Assembly: GCA_029027985.1 (NCBI GenBank)
Contig: CP119076.1
Location: 3,408,422-3,472,421, forward strand
DNA: 64,000 nt
DNA from: Klebsiella aerogenes
Lineage (GTDB): Bacteria; Pseudomonadota; Gammaproteobacteria; Enterobacterales; Enterobacteriaceae
Reading direction: 5' to 3'
The position numbers and the translations under genes are program-made. Below, piece after piece: positions 1 to 8,330 of the stretch (position 1 is the stretch's first letter; each line of letters opens with the position of its first letter). A model generated the notes under the pieces. It had not been told where the DNA came from and searched no databases. It saw nothing but the letters and a program-made list of their open reading frames with translations.

Positions 1-1
1 A

Positions 2-2257
2 TCGCCAGCCAGCATTTATCACGCCAATGGTCGCCAGGCCATCACAATGGGCGTCTCCTTTATTCCCGGCGTGAACGTCATTGACGTTGGCCGCGCGCTG
101 GAGGCAAAACTCCAGCAAATGTCGGCGGATAAACCCGCCGGTATTAAGATTGACCTGTTTTACGATCAGGCGGCGGAGGTCGCGCATTCGGTCAATGGCT
201 TTATCAGTAACTTCCTGATGGCGCTGGCGATCGTGGTCGGCGTGTTGCTGATTTTCATGGGTGTGCGAAGCGGGATCATCATCGCCTTCTCGCTGGCGCT
301 GAATGTGCTCGGTACCCTGCTTATCATGTATCTCTGGGGGATCGAGCTACAACGGATCTCGCTCGGCGCGTTAATCATCGCGCTGAGTATGCTGGTCGAT
401 AATGCGATTGTTATTGTCGAAGGCGTGCTCATTTCGCGTCAGCAAGGTTCGCCGTTGCTGGGCGCCATCAACTATGTGATCCGCCGTTCCGCGCTACCGC
501 TGCTCGGCGCGACGGTCATTGCCATTCTCGCTTTCGCGCCAATTGGCTTGTCGCAGGATTCGACTGGGGAATACTGCAAATCTCTGTTTCAGGTGCTGTT
601 GATTTCGCTGATGCTCAGCTGGTTTTCCGCACTGACCATTACGCCGGTATTAATAAAATGGTGGTTATTTAAAGGCGACGCTGCGGCCACGGAGCCAAAC
701 GCAAACACCGATCCCTACGGCGGAGCCTTCTATCGCTGGTATCAGAGGATATTGCATACCCTGCTGCTGCACAAAAGCGTGACGCTGGTGGTGTTGGCCG
801 CGCTCCTCGCCGGGTCAATTTGGGGATTCGGTTCCGTCAGGCAAAACTTTTTCCCCTCCTCAAACACGCCTATTTTCTTCGTCGACCTCTGGTTGCCCTA
901 CGGAACGGATATTGCGGCGACGGAAAAAATGGCCAGCGATATTGAGCAAACGATTAAGGGCCAACCCGGCGTCGTGACCACCATCGCCACCATTGGCCAG
1001 GGGAGCATGCGCTTTATTCTGACCTACAGCGGCCAGCGCCAGTACAGCAACTATGCGCAGATTATGGTGCGTATGGACGATCAGCACAGCATCGCCCCCC
1101 TGACGCGCCATATTGACGCCTGGATTGCGCGCAACTATCCCCAGGTCAACGCCAGCAGTAAGCGCGTCATGTTTGGCCCTTCAGGCGATAGCGCGATTGA
1201 AGTACGTATCAAGGGGCCCGATCCTGATAAGCTGCGGTTTATCGCCAGCGAGACGCGCGACATCCTGGCGCAGGACCCCGCGACCGATAGCGTTCGCACC
1301 GACTGGCAGAACCGCAGCAAGGTGATCCGCCCGCAGTATTCGCCAATCATCGGCCGGGAACTCGGCGTGGATAAACAGGATATTGATAATGCCCTGGAGA
1401 TGAATTTTTCTGGTAGTCGCGTGGGCCTGTATCGTGAAGGCGCCGACCTGTTGCCGGTAGTGGTACGCCCGCCGCCGGCCGAGCGCCAGGATGCCAACCA
1501 TCTTAATAACGTGTTGGTCTGGAGCCAAAGCCGGCAGCAGTATATCCCGCTCAGTAATGTGGTCAGCCAATTCACGCTGGAGTGGGAGGACCCGCTAATT
1601 CTGCGCCGCGACCGCAGCCGGGTACTTACCGTGCAGACCGACCCGGATCCGTTAAGCAACCAGACCTCCGGCGATATTCTCGCCCGGGTCAAACCCAAAA
1701 TCGATGCCCTACCCCTGCCGCACGGCTACAGCATTGAATGGGGCGGCGATGCGGAAAACTCGAGTGAGGCGCAACAGGGGCTGTTCACTACCCTGCCGCT
1801 AGGCTTCCTGGTGATGTTTGTCATTACCGTATTAATGTTCAGTTCGCTCAAAAACGCCATCGCCATTTGGTTAACGGTGCCGCTGGCGCTGATTGGGGTA
1901 ACGCCGGGTTTCTTGCTCACCGGTATTCCCTTTGGCTTTATGGCGCTGATCGGCCTGCTGAGCCTCAGCGGTATGCTGATTCGCAACGGTATTGTGCTGG
2001 TAGAAGAAATTGAACAACAAAAAAAGGACAAGGATCAGTACGCCGCCATTATTTATGCAGCAACATCGCGCTTACGCCCCATATTGCTGACGGCCTTCAC
2101 CACGGTATTGGGTCTCGCGCCGCTGTTGCGTGACGTCTTCTTCCAGAGTATGGCGGTGGTGATTATGTTTGGTCTTGGCTTTGCGACGGCGCTGACATTA
2201 CTGGTTCTGCCGGTGTTATATGCCTGCTTTCACCGCAAGGAGAAGGGACAACAATAA
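2..2257 (+). CDS. RND-family efflux transporter permease subunit (5'-truncated by window edge)
   Basis: Inner-membrane proton-driven exporter of the AcrB type. The reading frame is open from base 2, so the N-terminal quarter (roughly 270-290 residues by family length) lies upstream of the window. Seen: TM clusters before and after a large periplasmic domain, the TM4 motif LVDNAIVIVE near bases 386-420 and the TM10 motif MLIRNGIVLVEE near bases 1972-2008. In AcrB the corresponding proton-relay residues are D407-D408 and K940; here the second Asp is Asn and the Lys is Arg. This places it outside the AcrB/D/F core group, in a more divergent RND subfamily. The membrane-fusion partner is expected upstream. 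The next gene starts 12 bases after the stop. Substrate unknown. Confidence 0.88.
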   Translation, partial: SPASIYHANGRQAITMGVSFIPGVNVIDVGRALEAKLQQMSADKPAGIKIDLFYDQAAEVAHSVNGFISNFLMALAIVVGVLLIFMGVRSGIIIAFSLALNVLGTLLIMYLWGIELQRISLGALIIALSMLVDNAIVIVEGVLISRQQGSPLLGAINYVIRRSALPLLGATVIAILAFAPIGLSQDSTGEYCKSLFQVLLISLMLSWFSALTITPVLIKWWLFKGDAAATEPNANTDPYGGAFYRWYQRILHTLLLHKSVTLVVLAALLAGSIWGFGSVRQNFFPSSNTPIFFVDLWLPYGTDIAATEKMASDIEQTIKGQPGVVTTIATIGQGSMRFILTYSGQRQYSNYAQIMVRMDDQHSIAPLTRHIDAWIARNYPQVNASSKRVMFGPSGDSAIEVRIKGPDPDKLRFIASETRDILAQDPATDSVRTDWQNRSKVIRPQYSPIIGRELGVDKQDIDNALEMNFSGSRVGLYREGADLLPVVVRPPPAERQDANHLNNVLVWSQSRQQYIPLSNVVSQFTLEWEDPLILRRDRSRVLTVQTDPDPLSNQTSGDILARVKPKIDALPLPHGYSIEWGGDAENSSEAQQGLFTTLPLGFLVMFVITVLMFSSLKNAIAIWLTVPLALIGVTPGFLLTGIPFGFMALIGLLSLSGMLIRNGIVLVEEIEQQKKDKDQYAAIIYAATSRLRPILLTAFTTVLGLAPLLRDVFFQSMAVVIMFGLGFATALTLLVLPVLYACFHRKEKGQQ

Positions 2258-2269
2258 TGAGCGACAATA

Positions 2270-3235
2270 ATGAATAGTACTGGATTGAATGTCATTAAAA
2301 CACTGGGATGTATGACCGCGGTGACCTTTTTCACCATCTACAATACGTGGGATAACTATGATTACGACTACCACTGGGTCCTCGGCTTTCTGACATTTAT
2401 CTCGACCATTGCTACCCCACTGTTCTTTGTCGTAGCCGGTTATCTTGATTCGCAAACGCGGCACGATGAAAAATGGCAGATTGGTAAAATCAAAAGCGTG
2501 GTGATCGTATTTCTGTTCTGGGTGTCAATCTATTATATCTGGGAACCCTACCAGCGCGGCTATCTGATCCAACCGTGGTTCGTCTTCGCGTTGATTGTTA
2601 TTTACACCTTTCATCCCGTTATTGAATGGCTCAGCCAACGACCACGCGTATTCTATGCAATAGTTTTCACACTATTGCTATGTTCTTATAGTTACGATCT
2701 GCTGGCGGCGATCTATCCCAACAAACACCTGCTCAGCCTCCCGCCGCAGTATCGACTCTGGACCTGGTTACTGTTTTATTTAACCGGACAGTTGTTTAAC
2801 GACCGTCAATTATCCCAGTGGCTAAGCCAACGAAAGGTGATTAACGCCGCGATCATATTGCTGCCGTTTGTTTATATCTTCACCTGGTTCTATGAGCGTC
2901 ATTTCCTCTTCGCGATCTTTAAAGTCGACAGAAATGCCTTCCTGCTAACCGGTTCGCAAATCTATATTCTGATTGTCTTACTGGTGATTGCCGCCAACGG
3001 CGTGCAGTTCAATAAGCATAAAGAGATCAAAGAGACTATCCTGGCGACGATCAGCAAAGCGATGACTGGGGTCTACATCCTGCACTATTCGGTATTCCAT
3101 CTGCTTATTTTACTGATCCCTATCAACTCGTTGGCAACCAAACTGGGCGTCATCGCCTTAACGTTTTTGCTTTCCGTCGCCATTTCACTGCTGGCGCTAT
3201 CTAATCGAATATCAAAGAAAGTCATTACCATTTAA
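2270..3235 (+). CDS. Acyltransferase-3-like multipass membrane protein, catalytic motif degenerate
   Basis: A 321-residue protein with about ten hydrophobic helices and no signal peptide. The N-terminal layout (first helix, short hydrophilic loop rich in Asp/Tyr, then TPLFFVVAGYL) matches the acyltransferase-3 family of integral membrane O-acyltransferases, which decorate sugars and lipids. The usual Arg and His of the first helix/loop are not evident: the segment reads IKTLGCMTAVTFFTIYN. It may therefore be inactive or use other residues. It follows the RND pump by 12 bases and is probably co-transcribed. A short ATG frame at 2257 stops at 2277, so 2270 is the best start. AT-rich compared with the neighbours, suggesting transfer. 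Substrate unknown. Confidence 0.7.
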   Translation: MNSTGLNVIKTLGCMTAVTFFTIYNTWDNYDYDYHWVLGFLTFISTIATPLFFVVAGYLDSQTRHDEKWQIGKIKSVVIVFLFWVSIYYIWEPYQRGYLIQPWFVFALIVIYTFHPVIEWLSQRPRVFYAIVFTLLLCSYSYDLLAAIYPNKHLLSLPPQYRLWTWLLFYLTGQLFNDRQLSQWLSQRKVINAAIILLPFVYIFTWFYERHFLFAIFKVDRNAFLLTGSQIYILIVLLVIAANGVQFNKHKEIKETILATISKAMTGVYILHYSVFHLLILLIPINSLATKLGVIALTFLLSVAISLLALSNRISKKVITI

Positions 3236-3248
3236 GGTATTAACCTCC

Positions 3249-3755
3249 CTAGCGAAAACTCCACTGGATACTGATAACAAAAACGCTGGGGAGGATAATT
3301 CCCGATTCGATGCCGAAGTAATCGGTAAAGTTGTACTGAATCGCGTGATAAATATAGGGAGAGAAACCTATTCCGGTAGCGTCTTTAAAATCTTTATAAG
3401 AGCCGTGGTCGCCGCAATGCTTAAAGGAATCAAAGAAAAACTCGCCGGTATAACCATACACGCCCTTAAATGTCCAACCGCGGTCGTTTTTGATCCAGTC
3501 CCGACGCACGCCCAGCGCTAAGCAGCGGTCGCTAAAGCTATTATTCATGGTGCCGACCAGAACACTGTATTTCGAATCCTCGGAGAATTTACGCTCGACC
3601 GAGAAAAACTTATTATCGAAATTTTCCGTATACTGGCCATGGTTATGGGTCAGATGGTAAACATAGGAACCTGTATTTATCGAGTACAGGTTAATCTCAT
3701 CAGCATGAGCCATCGTGGTTAAGGCTAGCAAGAGTGTTATATTTTTAACGCGCAC
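3249..3755 (-). CDS. Small predicted outer-membrane beta-barrel protein, function unknown
   Basis: A 168-residue protein with a signal peptide (about residues 1-18, ending AHA) followed by alternating polar/hydrophobic segments rich in Tyr, Phe and Gly and a C-terminal strand ending in SIQWSFR, as in small outer-membrane barrels of about eight strands. Two Cys (in DRCLAL and KHCGDHG) could form a disulphide in the periplasm. Length is near that of PagP or OmpX-type proteins, but no catalytic motif of PagP or LpxR was recognised. It converges on the acyltransferase gene, 13 bases away, and lies divergent from the TPR-sigma-anti-sigma operon. I do not recognise the family with certainty. Confidence 0.6.
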   Translation of the reverse strand: MRVKNITLLLALTTMAHADEINLYSINTGSYVYHLTHNHGQYTENFDNKFFSVERKFSEDSKYSVLVGTMNNSFSDRCLALGVRRDWIKNDRGWTFKGVYGYTGEFFFDSFKHCGDHGSYKDFKDATGIGFSPYIYHAIQYNFTDYFGIESGIILPSVFVISIQWSFR

Positions 3756-4209
3756 TGCTCACCTCCATAGACTATGGATACAGCAAGACCACGTAAGATA
3801 GAAGGAATTCCGCCGTCAAAGGTAGTAAAAAGCGTAGCACCGACGCTCGCGAATAACCGGAAATATCCGCAATTATTTCCCGGAAGATAAGACTAAATGT
3901 GTCAGCGCCTTTACCTGCCTGTTCAATAAGCATACAAATATCAACGTATTATTCTGTATATTTATCTTCCGACGCGGAGGTAAGCATCCTGTCGACGACT
4001 GTGTTGCTGTGTACAGCTTCTCGCGTCGGAACCTTTTGCTAAATTGTCATCCCCCAGGCGACGTTGGCCGGAATATCGTCATGCAAAAAAGTATCATCAC
4101 CGGCGAATAAATCCCCCGCTGGCGCGTTTACTCCTCAGTACCGACAACGCGATAACCCGCCCGCAGCGATTGCTGGCCTATCGCGTATTTCGCACACCAG
4201 GAGGCCACC
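3756..4209. other. Divergent intergenic region with a 10-bp inverted repeat
   Basis: 454 bases without a credible gene, between the barrel gene (leftward) and the TPR gene (rightward). It is AT-rich on the left half. It holds an exact 10-bp inverted repeat, TTCCGACGCG at 3967-3976 and CGCGTCGGAA at 4022-4031, separated by 45 bases. No standard sigma-70 promoter was convincing. A strong Shine-Dalgarno sequence, AGGAGG, lies just before the ATG at 4210. Confidence 0.6.
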
Positions 4210-4749
4210 ATGAACGCGCAATTTTCTCCCGTACGGCGCTTAGTCGTCCCGGCACTGCTATTTTTGTTATATACCCCAGCGGTTTTTGCCATGGGCGATA
4301 ACAGCCCGAGCAAGCAAACGCCGGATTGTCCCAGCGGCCAGGCTTACGACAGCGTGAGTCAAAAATGCGTCCCGCAAAAAACCAGCAGCCTTAGCGATCA
4401 GGATAAAACCAACTATGCCTGGCATCTGGCGAAAAAAGGCGAGTATCAGGCAGCGCTGAACCTACTGGATACGCTGCAAAACGCCAATACGCCGGAGGCC
4501 TGGAACTATCGCGGCTACGCCACCCGCAAACTGGGACGTACCGATGAAGGGATTGGTTATTATCAACGCGCGCTGGCGCTGAAGCCTGACTATGCCAAAG
4601 CCCGCGAATATCTTGGCGAGGCGTGGATGGTCAAAGGACGCCCGGATCTGGCCAAACAGCAGCTGGCGGCGATCGCCGGTATTTGTGGCCAAAGCTGCGA
4701 AGAATACCGGGATTTGCAGTCTGCGATAAACGGCCATCCTGAATCCTGA
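4210..4749 (+). CDS. Exported tetratricopeptide-repeat protein
   Basis: A 179-residue protein with a signal peptide (residues 1-27, ending AVFA), a linker with a Cys pair (C40, C53), then about three TPR units over residues 65-155 (NYAWHLAKKGEYQAALNLL, AWNYRGYATRKLGRTDEGIG, repeat around ALALKPDYAKAREYLGE) and a second Cys pair C159/C163 (CGQSC). It is probably periplasmic and disulphide-bonded; TPRs bind proteins. SD AGGAGG precedes the start by five bases. The sigma-factor gene starts two bases after its stop, so the three genes 4210-6088 form one operon. A role as a sensor or client of the anti-sigma factor is inference from context only. Confidence 0.8.
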   Translation: MNAQFSPVRRLVVPALLFLLYTPAVFAMGDNSPSKQTPDCPSGQAYDSVSQKCVPQKTSSLSDQDKTNYAWHLAKKGEYQAALNLLDTLQNANTPEAWNYRGYATRKLGRTDEGIGYYQRALALKPDYAKAREYLGEAWMVKGRPDLAKQQLAAIAGICGQSCEEYRDLQSAINGHPES

Positions 4750-4751
4750 GT

Positions 4752-5294
4752 ATGACGGGTATAGATGAGGAGAAGAACATCGCAACCAGTGTCGTTCATA
4801 GCCAACTTGCCGCCCATCTTCCTCGTTTGTGGCGCTACGGCCTCATCTTATCGCACAGCCGCGACATCGCCGAGGAACTGGTGCAGGCCACCTGCCTTCG
4901 CGCGCTCGAAAAGAGCGCGCAGTTTACTCCAGACACTCGCCTCGACAGGTGGTTATTCTCCATTCTGCATTCGATCTGGGTTTCAGAACTGCGCGCTCGC
5001 CACGTTCGCCTCGGCCAGGGTGTTGTTGAATGCGAAGAACTGATTGCTCCCGATCCCCGTGAGCAGGACGACACGCAGCGGCGCTATCGACAAATTATGC
5101 AGCAGGTTAATCACCTTCCCGAAGCGCAGCGTAATGCCGTATTTCTGGTCTATGTCGAAGGATTTAGCTATCAGGAAGCGGCCGCGACGCTGTCCGTCCC
5201 CGTCGGCACCATTATGAGCCGGCTGGCGGCGGCGCGAGAGACGCTGGCCAACGCGCAGTCGTTTTCACCCCCGGCGCAGGAGAAACGCTCATGA
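4752..5294 (+). CDS. ECF-type RNA polymerase sigma factor
   Basis: A 180-residue sigma-70 family protein. Region 2 spans about residues 15-85 (LPRLWRYGLILSHSRDIAEE, then DRWLFSILHSIW for the melting/-10 segment) and region 4 about residues 110-165 with the helix-turn-helix YQEAAATLSVPVGTIMSRL. Region 3 is absent, as in the ECF group. It starts two bases after the TPR gene and overlaps the anti-sigma gene by four bases (ATGA), so translation is probably coupled. The ECF subgroup and regulon are unknown; self-activation and control of the divergent barrel gene are plausible but unproven. Confidence 0.87.
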   Translation: MTGIDEEKNIATSVVHSQLAAHLPRLWRYGLILSHSRDIAEELVQATCLRALEKSAQFTPDTRLDRWLFSILHSIWVSELRARHVRLGQGVVECEELIAPDPREQDDTQRRYRQIMQQVNHLPEAQRNAVFLVYVEGFSYQEAAATLSVPVGTIMSRLAAARETLANAQSFSPPAQEKRS

Positions 5295-6088
5295 CCCCAC
5301 TCCGCTTTTCCCCCCCCTGGCAAGACGAAGCCATTATCGCCTGGCTTGACGGCGAAATGTGCGAAGAGGATGCCCGCCAGTTTAGCGAAACTTTTACGCG
5401 CGATCCGCAACTCGCCAGCCGCGTCGCCGCGCTGATGCGCAGCCAGCAGCCGTATCGACACGCCTTCTCTGCCCTGCTGGATGAAGCGCCGATGGCGCGC
5501 ATGCAGGCGAAACTGGCGCCGTCGCTCACCGGTTCCGCCAGCCAGCCGCGGGAGGACGCGCGCGTCAGCCGTCGTTCGCTGATTGCCGCATCGCTCAGCC
5601 TGTTGGTTATCGGCAGCGGCGCGGGATACTTCTGGCGGCCGACGCCGCGGGAAGGGGACGATGACGAGAACATGCGCCGCCTTGAAGCGCAGTACATGTC
5701 GCTGTATAGCGCGGAAACGCTGGCGGACGTGGAAAGTTCAGCGGAGATGCTGGACCGCGGTTTATGGCGTTCGGCGCAGGACATTGGCCTGCGGTTGGAT
5801 CGGCAACAGCTTGCGCTGCCGGGAGCGGAGCTGAAGATGGTTCGCATGCTGCGCTACGAAAGCACCTCGATTACACAAATTGTCTGGCTGCATACCGGCT
5901 ACGGCCCGATAGCGCTTTGTGTATCGCCTGCCGCCCGGCAAAACGCCTCGCCGCCGCAAAACGAGCAGCGTCAGGGGATGAACCTTAACTGGTGGCGCCG
6001 ACGTGGCTACCAGTTTGTCTTGATTGGCCGCATGCCGGTAAACGAGTTGCACAGCACGGCGTTGGCGCTGCAAACCGCCCTGAGCTGA
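5291..6088 (+). CDS. Membrane-anchored anti-sigma factor
   Basis: A 265-residue single-pass protein. The N-terminal cytoplasmic part (residues 10-70, DEAIIAWLDGEMCEEDARQF) has the typical start of anti-sigma domains but no HxxxCxxC zinc motif. One TM helix is at about 96-115, and a periplasmic domain of about 150 residues follows. It overlaps the sigma gene by four bases, the usual arrangement for a sigma factor and its own inhibitor. It presumably holds the sigma factor at the membrane until a periplasmic signal arrives, possibly through the TPR protein of the same operon. Signal and release mechanism cannot be read from the sequence. Confidence 0.8.
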   Translation: MTPLRFSPPWQDEAIIAWLDGEMCEEDARQFSETFTRDPQLASRVAALMRSQQPYRHAFSALLDEAPMARMQAKLAPSLTGSASQPREDARVSRRSLIAASLSLLVIGSGAGYFWRPTPREGDDDENMRRLEAQYMSLYSAETLADVESSAEMLDRGLWRSAQDIGLRLDRQQLALPGAELKMVRMLRYESTSITQIVWLHTGYGPIALCVSPAARQNASPPQNEQRQGMNLNWWRRRGYQFVLIGRMPVNELHSTALALQTALS

Positions 6089-6114
6089 AAAAAAACCTCG
6101 CATGCGCGAGGTTT
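6087..6114 (-). terminator. Rho-independent terminator between the anti-sigma gene and pgl
   Basis: Perfect 9-bp stem AAACCTCGC (6093-6101) / GCGAGGTTT (6106-6114), four-base loop. On the minus strand it is followed by a T-run (eight A on the plus strand), so it best terminates pgl; it may also stop the rightward operon. Confidence 0.8.
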
Positions 6115-6148
6115 AAAACCGAGGGTTCAACTTTCCGTCGGGGCGCAA

Positions 6149-7144
6149 TTAATGCGCGTTAACCACCACCCACATCGGGCCCTGACCAACGGCATAACGC
6201 CCTTTCTCTTTTAACAACCCTTGTTCGCCCTGGATTTCATACACCGCGATATGATGCGATTTCTGCCCTGCGGCAATCAGATACTTACCGCTGTGGTCGA
6301 GGTTAAAACCTCGCGGTTGCGCTTCGGTCGGCTGATAGTCCTCGATAGACAGCACACTGCCGTCTTCAGAGACGCTAAAGATGGTGATAATGCTGGCGGT
6401 ACGATCGCAGGCATACAAATGACGACCATCCGGGGTGAGATGGATATCCGCCGCCCAGCGCACGCCGGTGAAATCCGACGGCATCATATCCAGCGTCTGC
6501 ACACATTCAATTTTACCGTGCGGATCGTTGAGTTCCCACACATCAACAGAGCTATTCAGCTCGTTAACACAGTAACCGTACTGCTGATTTGGATGGAACA
6601 CCATATGCCGCGGGCCCGCGCCTTCAACGGTCGTCACTTCCGCGGGTTCTTCCGCCGCCAGGTAGCCGTCGTCGCTGAGGGTAAACAGGCAAATGCGGTC
6701 CTGCTTCAGCGCCGGCACCCACAGGGTACGGTTGTCCGGCGAGATATTCGCCGAGTGACAGCCTTCCAGTCCTTCGACCACCGTCACCGTTTCGCCCGGC
6801 AGGCCATCAATCAGCGGCGTAACACTCACGCAGCCCTGATTATAAGAAGCGCTGAAAACAAAACGGCCCTGATGGTCAGTGGAGATATGCGTCGGGCTGC
6901 CCGGCAGTGCGGCCTCGCCAGCGAAGGTCAGTGCGCCGTTATCTGGCGCAATGCGGTAAGCCAGTACGCGAAACTCCGGGCGAACGCCGACATAGAGATA
7001 CTCTTTATTCGGGCTTACCACCATCGGTTGCACCTGACCCGGGGCATCAACAACCTGGACCAGCGTCAGGTTGCCTTCTGCATTCAGGCTCCAGACGTGA
7101 ATCTGATGACTCTCCGGGCTAGCGGTATAAACGGTTTGTTTCAT
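6149..7144 (-). CDS. pgl: 6-phosphogluconolactonase
   Basis: Cytoplasmic enzyme of the oxidative pentose phosphate pathway: hydrolyses 6-phosphoglucono-1,5-lactone to 6-phosphogluconate. The 331 residues match the seven-bladed propeller type of lactonase found in E. coli (formerly YbhE), with repeated blade motifs of the form [22 protein letters not shown] and [19 protein letters not shown] lies about six bases before the ATG at 7144. It diverges from ybhA across an ERIC element and ends at a strong terminator. Same neighbour order as in E. coli (pgl, ybhA, modC). Confidence 0.95.
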   Translation of the reverse strand: MKQTVYTASPESHQIHVWSLNAEGNLTLVQVVDAPGQVQPMVVSPNKEYLYVGVRPEFRVLAYRIAPDNGALTFAGEAALPGSPTHISTDHQGRFVFSASYNQGCVSVTPLIDGLPGETVTVVEGLEGCHSANISPDNRTLWVPALKQDRICLFTLSDDGYLAAEEPAEVTTVEGAGPRHMVFHPNQQYGYCVNELNSSVDVWELNDPHGKIECVQTLDMMPSDFTGVRWAADIHLTPDGRHLYACDRTASIITIFSVSEDGSVLSIEDYQPTEAQPRGFNLDHSGKYLIAAGQKSHHIAVYEIQGEQGLLKEKGRYAVGQGPMWVVVNAH

Positions 7145-7219
7145 GACTACTCCTTCCTCACTGCTCGTGGAAATTGTTATACATTCATCTGCCGTATGGT
7201 GTGTTCGATGAATGGTACA

Positions 7220-7414
7220 TACCCTAAATAATTCAAGTTGCAGAAAGGCGGCAAGGGCGCGACAAATTCGTCAGGAACGAATTTGACCAGCCAAAGGCTG
7301 GCCTTCGGTGAGGGACAAGGATGTCCCTCATTAATCCCCAGGAGCATAGATAACTATGTGACTGGGGTGAACGCACGCAGCCAACGCATCTGCAGCTTGA
7401 AGTATGACGGGTAT
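7220..7414 (+). repeat. ERIC element, long form with about 70-bp internal insertion
   Basis: Enterobacterial repetitive intergenic consensus element. Outer ends ATACCC (7220) and GGGTAT (ends 7414) are inverted; the internal core AATCCCCAGGAGC and GTGACTGGGGTGA match the ERIC core. It is 195 bp instead of about 127 because of extra sequence at roughly 7257-7330. The insertion carries three perfect hairpins: 7263-7271/7277-7285, 7287-7292/7296-7301 and 7309-7317/7322-7330. It fills most of the 367-base pgl-ybhA gap. A second, normal-length copy is at 40168-40293. Confidence 0.9.
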
Positions 7415-7511
7415 AGACGCTTTTGACGGTAGATGCTGAAAAATTTGCCCCTGACACCAAGCCGTGTACCATCAGGGTAGATAACTTTTCACCATTAACC
7501 GGACACAACAC

Positions 7512-8330
7512 ATGACCTCACGCGTGATTGCCCTGGATTTAGACGGCACCCTGCTTACCTCGAAAAAAACGATTCTTCCGGCTTCACTCGATGCGCTGGC
7601 GCGCGCCCGGGAGGCTGGATATCAGGTGATCGTCGTAACCGGCCGACATCACGTCGCTATCCATCCTTTTTATCAGGCACTGGCTCTCGATACACCTGCA
7701 ATTTGTTGTAATGGCACCTATTTGTATGATTATCAGGCAAAAAAGGTTCTTGAAGCCGATCCCATGGCCGTTGATAAAGCGCTTAGCCTGACGGACATGC
7801 TCGCTGAACACGACGTTCACGCCCTGATGTACGTCGATAACGCCATGCTCTACGAACACCCGACGGGTCACGTGATCCGTACCACCCAATGGGCGCAGTC
7901 GCTGCCGGTTGAACAACGCCCGGTCTTCACCCAAGTGGATTCACTGGCGCAGGCGGCACGTGAAGTGAACGCGGTGTGGAAATTCGCCCTCACCGATGAA
8001 AACATACCTAAACTGCAGGCGTTCGCGCAGCACGTCGGCCAGACGCTAGGTCTGGAGTGCGAATGGTCGTGGCACGATCAGGTGGATATCGCCCGCGCGG
8101 GCAATAGCAAAGGTAAACGCCTGGCCCAGTGGGTCGCCTCGCAAGGGCTATCGATGCAGGACGTCGTCGCCTTCGGCGATAACTATAACGATCTCAGCAT
8201 GCTGGAAGCAGCCGGAACCGGCGTGGCGATGGGTAACGCGGTTGAGGAAGTGAAAGCGCGGGCTAACGTGGTAATCGGCGAAAACGAAACCACCAGCATC
8301 GCCGACTTCATCCACCGTCATCTGCTGTAA
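7512..8330 (+). CDS. ybhA: HAD-family sugar/pyridoxal phosphate phosphatase YbhA
   Basis: Cytoplasmic Cof-type HAD hydrolase, 272 residues as in E. coli YbhA, which dephosphorylates pyridoxal 5'-phosphate and other small phosphates. Seen: motif I LDLDGTLLTS with the nucleophile D9 and D11, motif II in VVTGRH, a C2-type cap in the middle, motif III K in GNSKGKRL, and motif IV GDNYNDLSML near residue 222. Its stop codon abuts the stop codon of the convergent modC with no gap. The physiological substrate in this organism is not shown by sequence. Confidence 0.93.
   Translation: MTSRVIALDLDGTLLTSKKTILPASLDALARAREAGYQVIVVTGRHHVAIHPFYQALALDTPAICCNGTYLYDYQAKKVLEADPMAVDKALSLTDMLAEHDVHALMYVDNAMLYEHPTGHVIRTTQWAQSLPVEQRPVFTQVDSLAQAAREVNAVWKFALTDENIPKLQAFAQHVGQTLGLECEWSWHDQVDIARAGNSKGKRLAQWVASQGLSMQDVVAFGDNYNDLSMLEAAGTGVAMGNAVEEVKARANVVIGENETTSIADFIHRHLL

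Noticed and set aside
4028-4052. GGAACC followed by GTC as an ECF promoter for the TPR operon
   Set aside because: The spacing of about 12-13 bases is shorter than the usual 16-17 of ECF promoters; kept only as part of the inverted-repeat observation.
6221-7231. 336-codon open frame opposite pgl
   Set aside because: Antisense of a clear propeller protein; repeats are reversed blade motifs.
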